Shown piece by piece: positions 42,692 to 51,503 of a DNA stretch of 64,000 nt. The notes under the pieces are model-generated. The model had not been told where the DNA came from and made no database searches. It saw only the letters and a list, made by a program, of their open reading frames with translations. A program made the position numbers and the translations under genes. The number at the start of each line of letters is the position of its first letter. Position 1 is the stretch's first letter. The DNA comes from Fluctibacter halophilus. Its GTDB lineage: Bacteria > Pseudomonadota > Gammaproteobacteria > Enterobacterales > Alteromonadaceae. The stretch spans positions 1,184,998 through 1,248,997 of the forward strand of contig NZ_JAJEWP010000001.1 in the NCBI RefSeq assembly GCF_020687825.1, read 5' to 3'.

Positions 42692-45011
42692 ACTCATCGA
42701 CGCCCCAGCCAATCAACAAACCGGTGACGTTATCGGCAAATCCCAACCCCACGAAAGCGCAATTCGACAAGTGACCGGTCAGGCACGTTACGTCGATGAT
42801 TACGTGGTACCAATGGGCACTTATCATGCGGCGGTTGGACTGGCGACAGATACCCGTGCGACCCTGAAAGGACTCGATCTCGAAGCCGTGCGCCAAAGCC
42901 CAGGTGTCATCGATGTCATCACCATTGACGATATTCCGGGCCAGCGTGATATAGCGCCGGTATTTGATGGCGACCCAATTCTGGTTGATGGCGAGATACG
43001 TTTTCACGGACAACCGTTGTTTGCCGTGTTGGCCGATACACACCGGCATGCCCAACAAGCCGCGACCAAAGCCAGGGTTGTCAGCGAGCCTCTACCCCCC
43101 TGCCTGAGTGTTTCGCAGGCTCACGAGCAGCAGCGTTTTGTCCGTCCCTTGCACCGAATGGAACGGGGTGACTGGCAGGCGGGTCTGGAAAGCTCGCAGC
43201 ACATCGCCAGTGCGCACCTGTCCATCGGTGGGCAGGAGCATATGTACCTTGAAGGTCAGGTTGCACTGGCCATTCCGGATGAAGAAGATCGGCTGTTGAT
43301 CCACACGTCCAGTCAGCACCCCAGTGAAGTTCAGAAGCTTGTCGCCGAAGTCCTCGACGTACCGCTAAATAAAGTGGTCGTTGACATGCGCCGCATGGGC
43401 GGTGGTTTTGGTGGTAAGGAAACCCAAGCGGCGCAATGGGCCTGCCTTGCAGCGGTACTGGCCCGGCGCAATGGTAGAGCGGTTAAACTGCGCCTGCCAA
43501 GGGCTCAGGATATGCAAGCCACCGGCAAACGCCATCCGTTTGAAAATGGTTATACGGTAGGCTTTGATGCCCAAGGGTTGATACAGGCCTGTCATGTCGA
43601 TATCAGTGGTAATTGTGGCATATCGGCTGATCTGTCCGATGCCATAGTAGACCGCGCGATGTTTCACGCAGACAACGGCTACTACCTCGGCGATTGCCTG
43701 GTTGAAGGTCACCGCTGTCAGACCAACCAGGTGTCTCACACCGCGTTCAGGGGATTTGGGGGCCCACAGGGCATGATCATGGCGGAGGCAATGATGGATC
43801 GGATCGCCCGTACGGTACAACAAGATCCCCTGAGCGTACGCAAGCGCAACCTGTATGATGCTGACGCCCGCAGTGAAACCCACTACGGCATGCCGGTGGG
43901 CAAACCGCTGCTGGCAGATTTGATTGAAAAGCTGGAACACTCCAGTGACTATTGGCAACGCAGAGAAGCAATAACGGCGTTTAATCAAGGGTCACCGGTG
44001 ATCAAAAGAGGCCTCGCGCTGACACCGGTCAAATTCGGTATCTCATTTACCGCCAAACACCTCAATCAGGCCGGGGCACTGGTGCATGTTTACACGGATG
44101 GTAGTGTACAGGTGAATCACGGCGGGACCGAAATGGGTCAAGGCCTGCACACCAAGATCGCGCAGATCGCTGCCAATGAGTTAGGGATCGGTACTGACGG
44201 TATTGAGGTCACGGCAACACGCACCGATAAAGTGCCCAACACCTCACCCACTGCCGCATCCAGTGGCACCGACATTAATGGTAAAGCGGTACAGAATGCC
44301 TGTCAGCAAATCAGGCAACGGTTGGCTGAGTTTTATGCCGCCTCGGTGAATGGTGACGCTGACACTGTGGTGTTCAGTCAGGGACGTGTGCAGTGTAACG
44401 GCAAGTCAACGACGTTCCAGGACCTGGTTCAACAAGCTTATATAGGACGGGTTTCGCTGTCAGCCAGTGGTTTTTACAAGACCCCCAAAATTCATTATGA
44501 CCGTGACACCGGCAAAGGTCGTCCGTTCTTCTATTTTGCGTATGGCGCTGCCTGCTCCGAAGTCCAATTGGATGTGCTGACCGGAGAATACAAAGTAACC
44601 CGTGTCGATATCCTGCATGACGTGGGTAACAGCATTAACCCGGCCATCGACCGCGGTCAGATTGAAGGTGGCTTTATCCAGGGCATGGGATGGTTGACCA
44701 CTGAGGAATTGCGCTGGAACGCGGACGGTAAGTTGGACAGCAATAACCCGGCTACCTACAAGATTCCGGCCATCGGTGATACCCCGGCAATCTTTAATGT
44801 TGACCTGTACCCAAGGGCAAATGACGAAGACAGTATTTATCATTCAAAAGCGGTCGGTGAACCGCCGTTCATGTTAGCGATCTCTGTGTGGTGCGCAATC
44901 AAAGACGCGATCGCCAGCACAGCCGATTATCGTCACGACCCGGACTTGAACACCCCAGCGACACCAGAGCAGGTATTGTGGGCCCTGAAATCCCTCGAGG
45001 AGCCGTCATGA
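42684..45011 (+). CDS. xdhB: xanthine dehydrogenase large (molybdopterin) subunit
   Basis: 775 aa molybdenum-cofactor subunit. Blocks in order: ESAIRQVTGQARYVDDY, GQEHMYLEGQVALA, RRMGGGFGGKETQAA (cofactor binding), AFRGFGGPQGM (conserved Arg/Gly loop), and KAVGEPPFMLA with the catalytic Glu near the C-terminus. A TTG two codons upstream of ATG 42684 is an alternative. GAGG precedes it. XdhB pairs with XdhA in an (alpha-beta)2 complex. The stop overlaps the xdhC start (ATGA). Confidence 0.97.
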   Translation: MRKLIDAPANQQTGDVIGKSQPHESAIRQVTGQARYVDDYVVPMGTYHAAVGLATDTRATLKGLDLEAVRQSPGVIDVITIDDIPGQRDIAPVFDGDPILVDGEIRFHGQPLFAVLADTHRHAQQAATKARVVSEPLPPCLSVSQAHEQQRFVRPLHRMERGDWQAGLESSQHIASAHLSIGGQEHMYLEGQVALAIPDEEDRLLIHTSSQHPSEVQKLVAEVLDVPLNKVVVDMRRMGGGFGGKETQAAQWACLAAVLARRNGRAVKLRLPRAQDMQATGKRHPFENGYTVGFDAQGLIQACHVDISGNCGISADLSDAIVDRAMFHADNGYYLGDCLVEGHRCQTNQVSHTAFRGFGGPQGMIMAEAMMDRIARTVQQDPLSVRKRNLYDADARSETHYGMPVGKPLLADLIEKLEHSSDYWQRREAITAFNQGSPVIKRGLALTPVKFGISFTAKHLNQAGALVHVYTDGSVQVNHGGTEMGQGLHTKIAQIAANELGIGTDGIEVTATRTDKVPNTSPTAASSGTDINGKAVQNACQQIRQRLAEFYAASVNGDADTVVFSQGRVQCNGKSTTFQDLVQQAYIGRVSLSASGFYKTPKIHYDRDTGKGRPFFYFAYGAACSEVQLDVLTGEYKVTRVDILHDVGNSINPAIDRGQIEGGFIQGMGWLTTEELRWNADGKLDSNNPATYKIPAIGDTPAIFNVDLYPRANDEDSIYHSKAVGEPPFMLAISVWCAIKDAIASTADYRHDPDLNTPATPEQVLWALKSLEEPS

Positions 45012-45868
45012 AGGCTACATTAAGCTGGCAACAAGCCATCAGCCAATTGAGTGGCCAGCAGCTGCCCTACGTACTGGTTACCGTACTGGGCACCGCAGGT
45101 TCAACGCCGCGGAATTCCGGCAGTAAAATGGTCATCACCGCCACCACCCAGCATGACACCATTGGTGGTGGTCATCTTGAACATGTCGCCATTCAACAGG
45201 CGCGCAGCATGCTTGGTCAATCCGCGGCTCAACAGCACATCGAGCACTTCCCGTTGTCCTCCAAGCTGGGGCAGTGCTGTGGTGGCGCCGTTAGCGTGCT
45301 GTTTGAAGTCATCCAGCAGTATCAACAACCGATAGCGGTTTTCGGCGCCGGACATGTGGCACACGCACTAATACCGATACTGACTCAGCTTCCCTTGTCA
45401 ATACAGTGGATTGACAGTCGCCAGGACTGGTTGTCAGATCTGGAGCACGCCCCAAACCTGAGGGTGCACTGCAGTGAACATCCACAAGACCATGTCAGTG
45501 ATCTGGACAACGGCACCTGGGTATTGGTGCTTACCCATAACCACCAACTGGATCTTGAAATCGTCCATCAGGCCCTCAAACGCAACGATTTACCGTATGT
45601 CGGGATGATTGGGTCCGACACCAAAGCGAAACGCTTTAACTATCAACTCGCGCAACGGGGACTTGACCCACAACAGCGGGCACGCCTGATCAGCCCGGTA
45701 GGTTTGTCCAATATTCCGGGTAAACGCCCCATTGAGGTAGCGGTATCCATCGCTGGCCAACTGATAGAACGCCTGCATCACTGCCCGGCCGCTGGCGCCA
45801 AAGGGACTTCCTATCGACAATCACTGGCCACGGCTCAGCAGATAAATCTGCCTCAGGAGACGCAATGA
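45008..45868 (+). CDS. xdhC: xanthine dehydrogenase accessory factor (MoCo insertion)
   Basis: 286 aa chaperone that binds and sulfurates the molybdenum cofactor and delivers it to XdhB. XdhC/CoxI-type N-terminal domain with VTVLGTAGSTPRNSGSKM and IGGGHLEHVA, then a Rossmann-like C-terminal domain (IAVFGAGHVAHALIPIL, MIGSDTKAKRFNY, GKRPIEVAVSIAGQ). GGAG six bases before the ATG; ATGA overlaps on both sides (with xdhB and uraD) indicate strong coupling. Confidence 0.95.
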   Translation: MKATLSWQQAISQLSGQQLPYVLVTVLGTAGSTPRNSGSKMVITATTQHDTIGGGHLEHVAIQQARSMLGQSAAQQHIEHFPLSSKLGQCCGGAVSVLFEVIQQYQQPIAVFGAGHVAHALIPILTQLPLSIQWIDSRQDWLSDLEHAPNLRVHCSEHPQDHVSDLDNGTWVLVLTHNHQLDLEIVHQALKRNDLPYVGMIGSDTKAKRFNYQLAQRGLDPQQRARLISPVGLSNIPGKRPIEVAVSIAGQLIERLHHCPAAGAKGTSYRQSLATAQQINLPQETQ

Positions 45869-46389
45869 CATTGCACGACATTAATCAGTTGTCTGAACAA
45901 GCCTGTTTGGACTTTTTTGAACGTTGCTGTGCTGCGACGGTCTGGTGTAATGCAATGTGCCAACATCGCCCCTACCAGAGCGAGACAGACTTACACAAGG
46001 CGGCACAGGACGCCTGGTTGGCGTTAACGCCAAAAGACTGGTTGGAAGCGTTTGCCGCCCACCCGATGATCGGCGATCTGAAGACGCTGCAGGCAAAATA
46101 TGCCAACACCGGAGCCCTTGCCAGTCAGGAACAAGCGGGTACCGCTGATGCCGACCAACAGACATTGCAACAACTGCTGACCCTTAACCAACAGTACCTT
46201 AAGCGCCACGGATTCATCTTTATCATTTGTGCCACCGGTCTGTCGGCGCGACAAATGCTTGATGCGCTGTCGGCACGGATTGATAACGACACTGAGACCG
46301 AAACACGTATCGCTGCCGGTGAACAACAAAAAATAACCGCATTGCGCCTGCACAAAGCATTGCAACAACAAGGAGCTGACAATGCCTAG
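45865..46389 (+). CDS. uraD: 2-oxo-4-hydroxy-4-carboxy-5-ureidoimidazoline (OHCU) decarboxylase
   Basis: 174 aa all-helical enzyme of the third step of urate breakdown, giving (S)-allantoin. The catalytic His-Pro lies in AAHPMIGDLKTLQAKYA near residue 66, with Glu in SQEQAG and the block LNQQYLKRHGFIFIICATGLSA. It overlaps xdhC (four bases) and uraH (eight bases). This is the single-function form. Confidence 0.95.
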   Translation: MTLHDINQLSEQACLDFFERCCAATVWCNAMCQHRPYQSETDLHKAAQDAWLALTPKDWLEAFAAHPMIGDLKTLQAKYANTGALASQEQAGTADADQQTLQQLLTLNQQYLKRHGFIFIICATGLSARQMLDALSARIDNDTETETRIAAGEQQKITALRLHKALQQQGADNA

Positions 46390-46702
46390 CTTATCCAGCC
46401 ATGTTCTTGATACCACCCTCGGTAAGCCGGCGGTGGGCATGCCCCTGACATTAAAGACACCGGATGGACAGTGCGTTGAAGGGATCACCAATGCCGATGG
46501 TCGGTGCAATGAATGGCAAGGCATTCGTCTGACCACAGGTACGTATACCCTGCAATTTAATACCGGCGACTACCTGCGCAGCCACCATGGTAGTGCATTT
46601 TATCCTCATGCCGACATCACGTTTTGTATCGAAACGGATGAGCATTACCACATTCCGTTACTGATATCGCCTTTTGGCTACAGTACATATCGGGGCAGTT
46701 AA
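46382..46702 (+). CDS. uraH: 5-hydroxyisourate hydrolase (transthyretin-like)
   Basis: 106 aa transthyretin-fold hydrolase acting on 5-hydroxyisourate, the direct product of uricase. Characteristic pieces: SSHVLDTTLGKPAVGM (His and substrate contacts), TNADGRCN, HYHIPLLISPFGYSTYRGS, ending in the YRGS signature that distinguishes the enzyme from transthyretin. No periplasmic signal peptide, so it is cytoplasmic. Overlaps uraD, and guaD follows three bases later. Confidence 0.97.
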   Translation: MPSLSSHVLDTTLGKPAVGMPLTLKTPDGQCVEGITNADGRCNEWQGIRLTTGTYTLQFNTGDYLRSHHGSAFYPHADITFCIETDEHYHIPLLISPFGYSTYRGS

Positions 46703-46705
46703 GCA

Positions 46706-48013
46706 ATGTCGACACTCCATGGCTATCGCGCGCAACTATTGCATTTCCCCGTCATAACATCGGCACCGGATAAGGATTGTCAGCATTACAGAGACGGATT
46801 ATTGGTTACGCGTAACGGAAAAATTGAAGCCATTGGCGATGCAAACCAGCTTTTGCCAAAGTATCCGGACCTGACTGTCAGTCATTTCCCTGATGGCTTA
46901 TTAGTCCCTGGGTTTATCGACGCCCATGTGCATTTTCCACAAACGGAAATGATCGCCAGTTACGGTGAACAACTGCTTGAGTGGCTGCAAAACTACACAT
47001 TCCCCACAGAACTGAAGTTTGCAGATCCTGACTATTCATCTGCGATTGCCGATGTTTTCCTGCGTCAGCTGTTTCGCCACGGCACCACCAGTGCGTTGGT
47101 TTACGCGACGGTGCATAAAGTGGCCACGGATGCGCTGTTCCAAGCCGCTCAGGCGAAAAACATGCTCTTGGTCGGCGGTAAGGTTTGTATGGACAGGAAC
47201 AGTCCAGAGGCGCTGCAGGATACCGCAGCAAGCGCGCAACGGGACAGTGCCGCATTGATTGAGCAATGGCATGGCAACGATCGTCTCTATTATGCGCTTA
47301 CGCCTCGATTCGCACCGACTAGCAGCGAAGCCCAATTGGCGGCCTTGGGAGAACTGGCTCAGTCCTTTCCTGACGTATTTATTCAAACCCATTTGTCGGA
47401 AAACCCCAATGAAATTCAGTGGGTAAAGTCACTGTTCCCACAACACCAGCATTACCTTGATGTTTACGACCATTATCACATGGTTCGCCCCAGGGCGGTA
47501 TTTGGACACTGTCTGCATCTGGCGCAATCTGAATGGCAACGGCTGAGTGACAGCGGCGCAACGATTGCGTTTTGTCCAACCTCCAATCTGTTCCTGGGCA
47601 GTGGCTTATTTAATCTCGATAAAGCCCGAGACATGGGCGTGCATGTTGCCCTGGCCACCGATGTCGGTGCAGGAACCTCTTTCAGCATGTTAAAAACCGC
47701 CGGTGAAGCATACAAGGTTTGTCAATTGCAGCATCAACGTCTTTGTCCGTTGCAAGGCCTGTATGACATGACCATGGGAAGTGCCGCCGGGTTAGGACTG
47801 AATGACAAAATTGGCAACCTCAATCCTGGTACCGATGCCGACTTCGTCATTCTGGAACCTCGCTACGACGAGTTGCTTGCGATGCGGATTTGCACGGATG
47901 CGGCACCGACTGACATGCTATTTGCGTTGTCAATGCTTGGCGATGATCGTGCCATCAGAGGCACCTGGATAGCAGGGCAAAATGTCTATCAAAAACAAGG
48001 AATCGAGGAATGA
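46706..48013 (+). CDS. guaD: guanine deaminase
   Basis: 435 aa amidohydrolase turning guanine into xanthine. The zinc motif FIDAHVHFPQTEMIASYGEQ is near residue 72; others are FIQTHLSENPNEIQWVK, VFGHCLHL and LATDVGAGTSFSML with the metal-bound Asp. It feeds xanthine dehydrogenase from the same operon. The stop overlaps the start of puuD by four bases. Confidence 0.95.
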   Translation: MSTLHGYRAQLLHFPVITSAPDKDCQHYRDGLLVTRNGKIEAIGDANQLLPKYPDLTVSHFPDGLLVPGFIDAHVHFPQTEMIASYGEQLLEWLQNYTFPTELKFADPDYSSAIADVFLRQLFRHGTTSALVYATVHKVATDALFQAAQAKNMLLVGGKVCMDRNSPEALQDTAASAQRDSAALIEQWHGNDRLYYALTPRFAPTSSEAQLAALGELAQSFPDVFIQTHLSENPNEIQWVKSLFPQHQHYLDVYDHYHMVRPRAVFGHCLHLAQSEWQRLSDSGATIAFCPTSNLFLGSGLFNLDKARDMGVHVALATDVGAGTSFSMLKTAGEAYKVCQLQHQRLCPLQGLYDMTMGSAAGLGLNDKIGNLNPGTDADFVILEPRYDELLAMRICTDAAPTDMLFALSMLGDDRAIRGTWIAGQNVYQKQGIEE

Positions 48014-49212
48014 TGTGGCAAGAATGGATTGCATTATGTTTGCGTTGGTTTCACGTCATTGCCGGGATCGCCTGGATCGGCGCTTCTTTCTATTTCATCT
48101 GGTTAGACAACAACCTACGTGAACCACCGCAGTGGAAAAAAGATCGTGGCATCAAAGGCGATTTGTGGGCGATCCATGGTGGTGGGTTTTATGAAGTTGG
48201 CAAATATGCCTACGGCCCACAAACCATGCCGACTACCCTGCACTGGTTTAAATGGGAAGCCTATGCCACCTGGCTAAGTGGTACAGCATTATTGGTGCTG
48301 ATCTATTACATCGGCGCTTCGGCGTATCTGATTGACCCTGCGGTGATGGACCTGACACCGGCCCAAGCGGTGCTGCGTGGCGTAGGTTTGATTCTGGCTG
48401 GCTTTCTGGTGTACGAATTGGCCTGCCGCTCTGAACTGGCCAATCGACCCACCCTGTTTGCCGTATTATTGGTTGTGCTGATGTCGGTGGCCACTGTGCT
48501 GGCTACCCAATGGTTCAGCGGACGTGGCGCATACATTCACGTGGGCGCGCTGATGGGCACGATCATGGCCGCGAATGTGTTTGTGAAGATCATCCCCGCA
48601 CAGCGGCAACTGGTGGCAGCCGTGGCCGAAAAACGGCCGATAGACCCCGTTTGGGGCGAGCAGGCAAAGCTGCGCTCGGTGCACAACAACTACCTGACCC
48701 TGCCCTTGTTGTTTACCATGATCAGCAATCACTACCCGATGACCTATCAGCACGCGCACAGCGCAGCATTGCTGATTGCTATCATGCTAACCGCCGCATG
48801 GATCAGACATTACTTCAATCTGCGCCACACAGGACAGCATCGACCCGCGATCCTGGTCAGCGGTGGCGTAGCGTTGGTATTGATTGCGTTGTGGGCACAA
48901 TGGCCTGAAGAACAAGCCGTTTCCGAACCGAATTCGCTAAGCAAACAGCCAGCGGCGGAGGTTACAGTGCCTGAAGATGTGATGGCAGTGATGGCCAATC
49001 ATTGCCAGCAATGCCATAGCAAATCACCCACTGACGAGATGTTTGTGATCGCACCAATGGGTGTGGTGTTGGATACTCCGCAGGACGTTTCCCGTCTCGC
49101 GGGGCGCGTCTATCAACGCACCGTGGTGAGTAAAGACATGCCGTTTATGAACAAATCCGCCATCACAGACGCAGAACGGGACGTGATAAAACGTTGGTTT
49201 GAACGTTTATAG
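48010..49212 (+). CDS. puuD: membrane-bound uricase PuuD with cytochrome c domain
   Basis: 400 aa integral-membrane urate oxidase of the PuuD type. The N-terminal domain has about seven to eight hydrophobic segments, with WFHVIAGIAWIGASFYFIWLDN and the block GGGFYEVGKYAYGP. The C-terminal domain is a cytochrome c with CQQCH at residues 332-336 and a later Met (DMPFMNKS) as axial ligand. Unlike soluble uricase it should pass electrons to the respiratory chain instead of making peroxide. It ends the xdhABC-uraD-uraH-guaD-puuD operon. Confidence 0.94.
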   Translation: MMWQEWIALCLRWFHVIAGIAWIGASFYFIWLDNNLREPPQWKKDRGIKGDLWAIHGGGFYEVGKYAYGPQTMPTTLHWFKWEAYATWLSGTALLVLIYYIGASAYLIDPAVMDLTPAQAVLRGVGLILAGFLVYELACRSELANRPTLFAVLLVVLMSVATVLATQWFSGRGAYIHVGALMGTIMAANVFVKIIPAQRQLVAAVAEKRPIDPVWGEQAKLRSVHNNYLTLPLLFTMISNHYPMTYQHAHSAALLIAIMLTAAWIRHYFNLRHTGQHRPAILVSGGVALVLIALWAQWPEEQAVSEPNSLSKQPAAEVTVPEDVMAVMANHCQQCHSKSPTDEMFVIAPMGVVLDTPQDVSRLAGRVYQRTVVSKDMPFMNKSAITDAERDVIKRWFERL

Positions 49213-49224
49213 ACGCTTGACTGC

Positions 49225-49554
49225 TCAGGCGTCACTTTGCTGTGCTGACAGCACCTGATCGAGGCTACGCTTCATGCGCTGATCATTCAGACGTTTGTCG
49301 AGCCAGTCAGTCATATAACCAGAGAAAATCAGACCAAGGCCAAGAAAAAGGCCGTTGACCACCAGCGAGTATCCGATGATATAGGGGCCGACAAGGGCGA
49401 TAAAAATGGTGACGAAGTGACCAAAAACAATACTGGGTAAACCCGGCTTTCCATAATCCAGTTCGGTGGTTGCGTTATAGGCTGCCTTTTCCATGACGGC
49501 TTGGTGCTCCGGAGTGATCGGTGCGTTAGCGGTGTCGTGTTGGGTTGGTTCCAT
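49225..49554 (-). CDS. small membrane protein of unknown function
   Basis: 109 aa, two membrane segments (about residues 42-61 and 63-82, IVFGHFVTIFIALVGPY and SLVVNGLFLGLGLIF), short soluble ends. Not recognised. AAGG lies six bases before the ATG at 49554. Convergent with puuD, 12 bases apart, so it is a separate unit. A link to purine use is not shown. Confidence 0.6.
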   Translation of the reverse strand: MEPTQHDTANAPITPEHQAVMEKAAYNATTELDYGKPGLPSIVFGHFVTIFIALVGPYIIGYSLVVNGLFLGLGLIFSGYMTDWLDKRLNDQRMKRSLDQVLSAQQSDA

Positions 49555-49926
49555 GGTGTTACCTTACGTTGTAGGGTTTGGGCGTAGCCCGATTCGGTTT
49601 GTCTCAGGTGTATTGACGAGGATGGCGTCTCTTCAACACACTCTAAACAGTGTAGAAAAATGTACGCCAATGCCCCAACTTATGACCAGAACATTTGGGT
49701 ATAAAAATCCGCCGTTAGGTACGAATAAACAAACCCGGCCAACCCCCTTCTTTCACATCGATAATTCCCCTGCGTGTAATGCCGTGTAATGGCCGGTCAG
49801 ATCGCGCTTATCTAAGCTGAACAGGCATGGTAAGCACCACTCAGCAACGGGTTGCAAGGAAACGCCCATGCCCTATCTCATTCTTTTAGGATTGAGGCTT
49901 AACACATTACCAAGGAGCAATTGCTT
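49555..49926. other. gene-poor gap
   Basis: No convincing gene longer than 25 codons. It should hold the promoters of the small membrane protein gene (to the left) and of the small gene at 49927 (to the right). Near its right end a 20-codon frame (49868-49930, MPYLILLGLRLNTLPRSNCL) is preceded by AGGA seven bases upstream, and its stop overlaps the next start (ATGA); this could be a leader peptide. Confidence 0.5.
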
Positions 49927-50157
49927 ATGACCACTATTACTCTCGTTCAGGCTCCGGCCTACGACACCTCCAAAATGTCTGCTGTCATTACCAAACCCGG
50001 CAACGTACACCTCACTGGTCTCGGCCCTGGCGGTATTCAATTTTCGTGCACCAATCCCTTCCCGGCAGTATCAGGCCAGAAACAGGTTGATATCACCTAT
50101 GATGGAAGCTGTCCGACAACACATCAAACCGTAGATATCAGCTCAGTACAGCCCTGA
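49927..50157 (+). CDS. small hypothetical protein, 76 aa
   Basis: Short soluble protein without signal peptide, rich in Thr, Ser, Gly and Val, with two Cys (FSCTNPFP, DGSCPTTH) that could pair. The strand-like pattern suggests a small beta sandwich. Not recognised. The start is ATG 49927 behind AGGAG (10 bases); a TTG at 49921 is also possible. A hairpin follows the stop codon. Expression could be coupled to the 20-codon frame that ends at its start. Confidence 0.5.
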   Translation: MTTITLVQAPAYDTSKMSAVITKPGNVHLTGLGPGGIQFSCTNPFPAVSGQKQVDITYDGSCPTTHQTVDISSVQP

Positions 50158-50166
50158 AATGTTCTC

Positions 50167-50188
50167 GTGCCCGGATTTCCGGGCGCAC
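50167..50188 (+). terminator. hairpin after the small gene
   Basis: GTGCCCGG pairs with CCGGGCGCAC around an ATTT loop with a two-base bulge. The downstream sequence is only weakly T-rich (TATTCC), so intrinsic termination is possible but not certain. Confidence 0.5.
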
Positions 50189-50307
50189 TATTCCATTCCC
50201 CCAACATCAAAGGCTAACCGGTGTGACTTGGATTTATTCCGTATTGCATCAACCCAGAACAGTGTGCGAACCTTACGCTGCATTTGTCGATTCACTTACT
50301 TTAACCA

Positions 50308-51189
50308 ATGGACACTGGGAAAATGCTCGACACCTTGACCACTGCACTGCCCTTTCAACGGACATTTTTAGACAGCATCATTAAAACGGCAAAGTGCCAT
50401 CAAAGTGTCGTTGGCCTGGCAATCGCTGGGTCAGCGTCAACCAATCAGTTGGATGCCTTCAGTGATCTGGACCTGGTGGTTGCCATCGCCCCTGAGCACT
50501 ATGAAAATGTGATGAAGCAGCGCCATGCACTGGCTGCTGATATGGGTGAGCTTTTGGCTGCGTCAACGGGCGAGCATGTGGGCGAACCACGGTTGCTGAT
50601 ATGCCTGTATGACCTAGACGGTGAATTACTGCACGTTGACCTGAAGTTCGTAACTCCGGACGAGCTGAGCAAACGGGTTGATAACCCTCGCGTACTGTGG
50701 GAACAGGACAAGATCGTTACACGGCACCTGGGAAACGAAGATGGACAGTACCCTATTGCTCCATTGCAATGGTTTGAAGATCGTTTCTGGATCTGGGTGC
50801 ATTATGGTGCCACCAAAATCGGCCGGGGCGAATATTTTGAAGCCCTGGATTTGCACAATTTCATACGCCAGACCGTCATCGTTCCGTTGGCTAAAAAGCA
50901 TCACGGTTTGCAACCTAATGGTATTCGGCGCGTAGAAGAGCTGCTTCCGGAACTCGCCAAAAAACTCCAGTTCACGCTGGCAACCTGTAATTGCAATGAC
51001 CTTGTCAGCGCCACTGAACAGCTGGCAGCGTTATTTGTTACCTATCGCGACCTTCTGGCGCAATCTGAATCCCTTGCCCGTCGTGAAACAGCCCAACAAC
51101 GGGCCATGGAATACCTCAGAATGATCGGTCACAACACCAATCAGCAAACACAAAGAGACGTCATCGATGATTCACAACGTGATATTTGA
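50308..51189 (+). CDS. nucleotidyltransferase-domain protein
   Basis: 293 aa. The nucleotidyltransferase motif GSASTNQLDAFSDLDLVV gives the usual Gly-Ser and Asp-x-Asp pair near residues 42-56, as in aminoglycoside adenylyltransferases and related enzymes. A third acidic residue is likely in LLHVDLKF. The C-terminal half is helical and contains two neighbouring Cys (TCNCND). Aminoglycoside modification is not proved; the fold is used for many substrates. The gene ends three bases before the first of the 312-bp tRNA-associated repeats, convergent with the tRNA operon. Start 50308; ATG 50323 behind GGGAAA is the alternative. Confidence 0.7.
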   Translation: MDTGKMLDTLTTALPFQRTFLDSIIKTAKCHQSVVGLAIAGSASTNQLDAFSDLDLVVAIAPEHYENVMKQRHALAADMGELLAASTGEHVGEPRLLICLYDLDGELLHVDLKFVTPDELSKRVDNPRVLWEQDKIVTRHLGNEDGQYPIAPLQWFEDRFWIWVHYGATKIGRGEYFEALDLHNFIRQTVIVPLAKKHHGLQPNGIRRVEELLPELAKKLQFTLATCNCNDLVSATEQLAALFVTYRDLLAQSESLARRETAQQRAMEYLRMIGHNTNQQTQRDVIDDSQRDI

Positions 51190-51191
51190 TA

Positions 51192-51503
51192 TGGATGGGT
51201 GAAGCACGGTGAGCTGCGCGAATGAGCCGTCATAGGTAATGACGGCGAAAGTGCTGAACGACTGACCGTGGACGGTCAGGCTGGCACCAAGCCACAGGGA
51301 CGTGTTACATCAAAGATATCAAGTCGTTGAAAGCCCCAATACCAACCCATAGTCCGGTGAATAAAAACATCCGCAAAATCATCGCGTTTAGAGAGCAATT
51401 TAAAAAGATCTGAGATAAATGGTGCCCGGGGGTAAGGCTCCGGTCTCCGTAGGAGATTTGTCGTAACACGTAGTTACGACAAAAGGGGCCGCACGCGAGG
51501 CCG
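51192..51503 (-). repeat. tRNA-Leu downstream repeat, copy 1 (outermost)
   Basis: A 312-bp unit, tandem with the next copy and differing from it by only a handful of bases (for example near 51212-51224 and 51468). On the tRNA strand the unit contains the last bases of tRNA-Leu with CCA (51417-51433, CCCGGGCACCATTTATC). Strong hairpins: GCCGTCAT/ATGACGGC (51226-51246), CTGACCGT/ACGGTCAG (51262-51279) and an 11-bp stem TTTGTCGTAAC/GTTACGACAAA (51457-51483). No open reading frame of note. It starts right after the stop of the nucleotidyltransferase gene. Confidence 0.92.

Noticed and set aside
42429..43058. 209-aa open frame on the minus strand within xdhA/xdhB
   Set aside because: It lies antisense to two clearly coding genes with strong motifs, has no recognisable domains and matches the codon-shadow pattern seen over many GC-balanced genes here.
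43365..43988. 207-aa minus-strand open frame within xdhB
   Set aside because: Antisense shadow of the molybdopterin subunit; the plus-strand product contains all family motifs across the same bases.
51417..51433. tRNA-Leu 3' ends as attachment sites of an integrated element
   Set aside because: The sequence between copies is only the repeat itself, with no integrase or cargo gene. Tandem flank duplication is simpler.
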